64,000 nucleotides of DNA from Xylaria sp. FL1777 (Eukaryota; Ascomycota; Sordariomycetes; Xylariales; Xylariaceae): the NCBI GenBank assembly GCA_022578965.1, contig MU400529.1, forward strand, positions 310,001-374,000, read 5' to 3'. The notes beneath the pieces were generated by a model. The model ran no database searches, was not told the origin of the DNA, and worked only from the letters and a program-made list of their open reading frames with translations. Below are positions 59,650-64,000 of this stretch, piece after piece; position 1 is the first letter of the stretch, and every line of letters starts with the position of its first letter. Made by a program: the position numbers and the translations under genes.

Positions 59650-60396
59650 ATGGAGGTCCAAACTCAGAGCGAGGCATTTGAAGAGAAAGATGGCGATTTC
59701 GTGTTTAGCCATACGAAAGTTATACTGAAAAAGGGCTCCGAATTCTATTATGCCGTTACCAGTCAACGTCAATCAACCCATTTCGATCCAAATGAAGTCG
59801 AATGCATCAGAATTCCAGATGAGCACATATACCCAGCTGCCGCACCCAATTTGCTCCAAGCACCAGATCCCCTCCCGTCGAATGTCTATGTCAAGACGCC
59901 GGCTCTGGTTACGTACGGCGATACGCCCGCGTCCTCCAATTTCGCCTCTCTAATGTCAGAGGAAATTCGGATATGCGAAATACTAAGACTACATCCACAT
60001 CCGAATATCGCACAGTACTTAGGTTGCGTAGTGATGGATGATAAGATACATGGAGTCTGCTTTGTCAAGTACAAGATGACTCTCGCAAAACATCTTCGTA
60101 AAGGTTATCCTATCGACGCGGACCGCTGTCTAGCCGGGCTTGAGAAAGCAGTATCTCACCTCCATGCTTTGAAGCTCGTCCACAACGACATCAATCCTTC
60201 TAATATCATGCTCGATGACGAAAACGAACCCGTTCTCATTGACTTTGACTCATGCAAGTACGAGGGCGAACAGCTAGGACTTAAAGGAGGCACAGAAGGC
60301 TGGGCAGATCGTACTGCACGCATAGCGTCTTTCGACAATGATTTCTACGGCCTTGGAAGAATACGGGAACACCTTGTAGCGTATAATTGTCGTTGA
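59650..60396 (+). CDS. Fungal protein-kinase-like protein with altered catalytic motifs
   Basis: A single exon of 248 residues. A catalytic-loop motif VHNDINPSNIM (177-187) keeps the Asp and Asn, but HRD is HND. The magnesium motif DFG is DFD (198-200). There is no glycine-rich loop before a possible VAIK-like Lys at 82 (VYVK), and an EEIRICEIL helix looks like alphaC. The domain ends soon after an FDNDFYGLGR helix, so the C-lobe is short. Such compact kinase-like proteins are frequent in fungal accessory regions. It may be a weak kinase, a pseudokinase or a decayed copy. No neighbour suggests a pathway. Confidence 0.7.
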   Translation: MEVQTQSEAFEEKDGDFVFSHTKVILKKGSEFYYAVTSQRQSTHFDPNEVECIRIPDEHIYPAAAPNLLQAPDPLPSNVYVKTPALVTYGDTPASSNFASLMSEEIRICEILRLHPHPNIAQYLGCVVMDDKIHGVCFVKYKMTLAKHLRKGYPIDADRCLAGLEKAVSHLHALKLVHNDINPSNIMLDDENEPVLIDFDSCKYEGEQLGLKGGTEGWADRTARIASFDNDFYGLGRIREHLVAYNCR

Positions 60397-62161
60397 CTAC
60401 TATGAGATAAATCGTTCGAATTGCAGTATCTTATCCTCCCCGCCCCAACTGTTCATCCATTATGTCCCAATGTGACCCTGCAGCAGGCTCACGTATGGAT
60501 GTCCCAGAAACGCTTAATTAGGTGGCACGTAGTAGCTGGAGTACTTGCAGGTAGCCCGGCCACAGTCCCATGCTTTGTACCTGTAGGAGGAACCATCGGT
60601 TCGATAACCGATTCCGAACTCGCAATGGTTCCTAAGTTCCTGTCTTTCCTCGACAGCCATATTCTAAACGCTTAATTTAGGTACAGCCTCAACTCGAGGG
60701 ATGAACGGAGTACTCACAAATTATCTGAGTTGAAGGGTGATGAATGTCGTGCTTGAGGACAACTTTGTGGAAGACGGTGAAAAGTATTACTTTTGAAAGA
60801 GTTTGAGGAAGCGGTAATAGTAGAGCAGATGATGTATAGACTGCAGAGGCTGTACGTTCGGAGAATTAAGATGGGTTTAGCAGAGAAGGGCAAAGATGTG
60901 ATTTTATACACCCCGATGACAGCAGTCCGTGTCCACATGACGGAGGCAGAGAGAATGGATCTGCACAACTTCTTCTTGCAAAACCACATGTTCTACGTTA
61001 ATTCTGTGTAGTCAGCCAGTTTCAATAAGTGCTGTAATTATTTCAAGTCAGCTGTGTCCCCGAAATTTTTACTCTTATGTGATGTATTGGCTATGAAGTC
61101 GTCCGATGTTACACGCGTTGAACCGGCTGAACACCTTGTGCTATCTCTGCACGCATAGTTTGGTGAAACACCGGAACCGTACTGCGCTAAATTAAAACTT
61201 ATTAAGACTGTCTTGCGTACTGGAAGTAAAGCTATTTAGCTTTTGCTAATTTAAAATATATAATCAAAGCAAACAGCCACCAACAAGATCTACTTATAAA
61301 ACTGATTTATCTCGCCGTTGTTGGTGATAGGACTTTATCAGCATGTTTACCCATGAGCCAACTATATGGTATTGTGGACATAATCCTAGTTAGATGAGCC
61401 GTTAGGATGTGACCAAGTCCTCTTGATTGGTTGCATACCACACAAGTTGGTCGTACTATGGGTCTATAGAAGTGGAATAAGAAGTGACCACGTAAATATA
61501 GGATGTACTTTAGGTGCGACAAGGCGTTTTGAAAGCCTCGTCGTTAGGCTTAATCACAAGCTGGCAGCGTAGGCAGTGTGACAGCTGTGGTCCCGCTGTA
61601 GGCACTCCTGGAACAGAATATGCCTGAGATGTCCTTAGCTAACCTGCTACCAACGAGACAGATCGCCTAGTCTGATATTCTCGTGGGTCATATTCAGCCT
61701 GTTTTACCATATGTTGGATGATTTCCAACATACTAGATCTTCTGTATATGGATGATAGCTTCAAGTTTGGGTGTAGGATTACAACAGTAGCGTATCAAGG
61801 ATAATCATAAAGGGTGTTGTAACGGTAAAAAGTCTTGCCTAAGTGCTTAGTACACCTACTGAGTGTGACCTTGTCCTTGACGTTTCTTAGCCGAAAGGTC
61901 ATATTGCTTCTAAAAAATTGCAACACAGAAATTCTGTTTAAGTCTAGTTATTCTTCATTTTATGAAATATAAGTGTGATTACATAACCTTGTGAGACTGA
62001 GATATTAACAGGATTATGATTACACTTGAACTGATGACACGAAGGTAGCAGATCCCTTTACGACGATTTTGCTCTGAGTATACTACTCCTTGGGTATAAT
62101 ACTAGCTTCTAGCGATTGCCTATTATTTACATGTTATTCTAAAAATAAATAAATGTATATT
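60397..62161. other. Intergenic; possible remnant coding segment
   Basis: 1.8 kb. Frames at 60421-60675 (84 codons) and 60793-61011 (72 codons, charged, with RLQRLYVRRIKMGLAEKG) look more protein-like than the rest but show no family or splice continuity. They could be remnants of a gene after the kinase-like one. The remainder is A+T-rich and featureless. Confidence 0.4.
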
Positions 62162-64000
62162 CTAGTAAGTTGCTGTTTGGTACTTCGACTTGCTTCTAAT
62201 AATTTTCCCAAATTTAAACAGGAGGAACGGCAACGGGAGGAGCGCGAGGGAGACAAACCCCAGAAGACTGGAAGCCCATGCTATGCCGAGATTCTGATAG
62301 ACTGTAACGGATTAGCACAAAGTGAACGCCAGGATGAAAAGAATTAATAGCTCACGTTGGAGAGAAAACAAGGGGAATACGGCGGCAAGTCCGTATCGGG
62401 CGAGGCTGTTGGCACTGGTAGCACTAGCGATATTCGTTCGATGATACACATCACCGGTGAATTGAAGCGCGCTGATGAATAGACTGATGTTGCCGGCTCC
62501 GAAGATCACGATGGCGAAGATTGGCACCGCTGGAGAGATGCTGGGTCGAGTAGTCCATGCGAATATGAAGATGCTGATAGGAAGGGCAATACTACCTATC
62601 ATTGCTGGAAGTAGTCGATATTCAGGAGGTACTTGGTGAGGCGGATACCGGCGAACTTGGGGCTGATAGAATAGCCCACCACAAAGCCAGATATTAAGGG
62701 CACCAATCACACAACCAAATGCAACAGCTAGAAAGACTAGCCCGGATTGCACAAGGGTGAAGCCATAAACGGATTCAAAGATGTAGAAAAAGGCGCCGAA
62801 GAAATTGAAGAGGACTCCGAATATGAAGGCTATGTATAAGCAAAGCAAGCCGACAATAGGCTCGGTAACCATCATATGAAGGGGTCGAAGAAGCCCAGTT
62901 GTTAAGAACTCTCGTAATGTATCGGCCAAGGGTGCAGTCTCTGGCGGCGTCATGCCAAGCTGCTTCATCCGGCGGCGCTGGATAACGGGATGGTAGGATT
63001 CGCTTCCGATCAATGCGCATATCAGACTGAAAACGGAGAAAAACACGAGCGTGTATTGGGTCCATCGCCAACCCACACGGTCAACGAGGAAGACACCGAG
63101 GACCGGCCTGTAATGACGTCTTGTTAGCTTCATTAGATGGTGATACCGGTAATGTACTCACCCAAGGCCAGGACCTAGGAATGGACTGAGTATCCATAGA
63201 AGAGAAGGGACACCTCGTTCCGCCGGAGTGCTATGATGATTCAAGAATTAGAAAACACTGCTTATGATAAAGACTTTCTTGAATTATGCTTAAACTTTTG
63301 GGACTGTCCGGACGCATGTAATTTTTGCTAAAACGGAAATAACAGGCCGGGGAATACATACTATGTCTCGGCGAGAAACCCGCTACCAATAGACAAGCTA
63401 GGGCCATAAGCAAAGCCAGCGAAGAACCGCAGGATAGCAAGGCCAGCAAATGAGGTGGTAAAACCTGCTCCTAATGTAAAAAGCCCACCTATAGCTACCG
63501 CTCCGACGAAGATCGCCTTTCGACCTACTGTTTCTGAAAGAGGTCCGCCGATGATAGGTCCTAGGCCGAGTGCGAGTACACTACAACACTCAGAGTCAGT
63601 TATTGCCAGTTCCGAATTCCAGAGTATTCCCTGAGTATATTGGAGTTATTGGGGCTTGTAGATGGCTTACTATGTCGTTAGAGGCAGAAAGGCCACGGTG
63701 CTGGAAACCCCGAATTCATCGATTAGTTGTTGATGTGCTGGACTGATGATGGATGTTCCGACTGATCTATAATCAAACCAATACGTGTTAGTAATTAAAA
63801 AATCAGAGTTAAAGAGCTGGTTATGGTTTACCGACCCTGTAAATGCTACGACCGAAGCTGCAGCTAGTTGGGTATTTTTCTTCCATTTCGGCCAATTGTA
63901 TGGATTTTCCGGGTCTTTGCTGAAGTCAAATTCTGTTGATGTTTCATCTACAGTCTTCTCGGCCGAAGTGCCCTTGTCCCGGGTCGTATCATCCGAGTCC
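62162..64000 (-). CDS. MFS transporter, DHA1 polyamine/drug family (N-terminus beyond the window)
   Basis: The gene enters at the right edge. Its cytosolic N-terminal piece TEFDFSKDPENPYNWPKWKK is typical of DHA1 members (Tpo1/Flr1-like). Exons then carry SVGTSIISPAHQQLIDEFGV, GLGPIIGGPLSETVGRKAIF (motif A), FFAGFAYGPSLSIG, LGPGLGPVLGVFLVDRVGW (motif C) and TANSLARY-like RTNIASATSANSLARYGLAA. The last exon 62301-62162 is joined by a 54-bp intron (62355-62302). It restores LYQNLGIAWASSLLGFVSLALLP (written here as the helix of about 62220-62300) and a basic tail. Without that intron the frame would end too early. Several small introns lie between 63120 and 63840. Substrate unknown; likely plasma membrane efflux. 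Confidence 0.9.

Noticed and set aside
62153..62347. 64-codon plus frame
   Set aside because: Opposite the terminal exon and intron of the MFS transporter.
1..64000. CRISPR array, rRNA, intact transposase or telomere repeat
   Set aside because: None seen on either strand; no regularly spaced repeats and no recognisable element proteins.

Overview
The window comes from a filamentous ascomycete (Pezizomycotina, most likely a Sordariomycete; the class is inferred). Genes carry many short introns (48-230 bp) with GTRNGT donors and CTAAC/CTGAC-like branch sites. There is a tRNA-Arg with a 12-nt intron, a eukaryotic TPP riboswitch before a thiamine gene, and a mix of fungal housekeeping genes, a Zn2Cys6 regulator and MFS transporters. 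I assembled gene models by hand. For every complete model the summed exon length is a multiple of three, but no transcript data were available.

Layout: 1-7075 is an extremely A+T-rich, gene-free block that looks like mutated repeat heterochromatin, and it ends abruptly. 7076-15300 is a sparse border zone with an orphan O-methyltransferase, the tRNA-Arg(ACG), the thiamine-pyrimidine synthase THI5/NMT1 with its TPP riboswitch, and a secreted acetylxylan esterase. 15301-18270 is empty. 18271-31326 holds a dynamin-like GTPase with a nucleoporin-like FG tail, a small SAM methyltransferase, an unrecognised 249-residue protein, a large AT-hook protein and a Zn2Cys6 regulator. 32123-55702 is the conserved core: a Gal80-like protein divergent from the Zn2Cys6 gene, END3, an AIF-like FAD oxidoreductase, acyl-CoA-binding protein, TDP1, a membrane PDI-family protein, a phospholipase D with two micro-exons, ESF1 and an MFS transporter. 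55703-64000 is sparse again, with a beta-trefoil-like protein, a degenerate kinase-like protein and an MFS drug transporter that runs off the right edge.

The genes do not form one pathway. The most suggestive associations are the divergent Zn2Cys6/Gal80-like pair (regulator plus a non-catalytic sensor-like protein), the riboswitch-THI5 unit, and the dynamin-FG fusion. No CRISPR, rRNA or intact transposon gene was seen. Intergenic DNA repeatedly contains the palindrome TACCTAGGTA and its partial copies.
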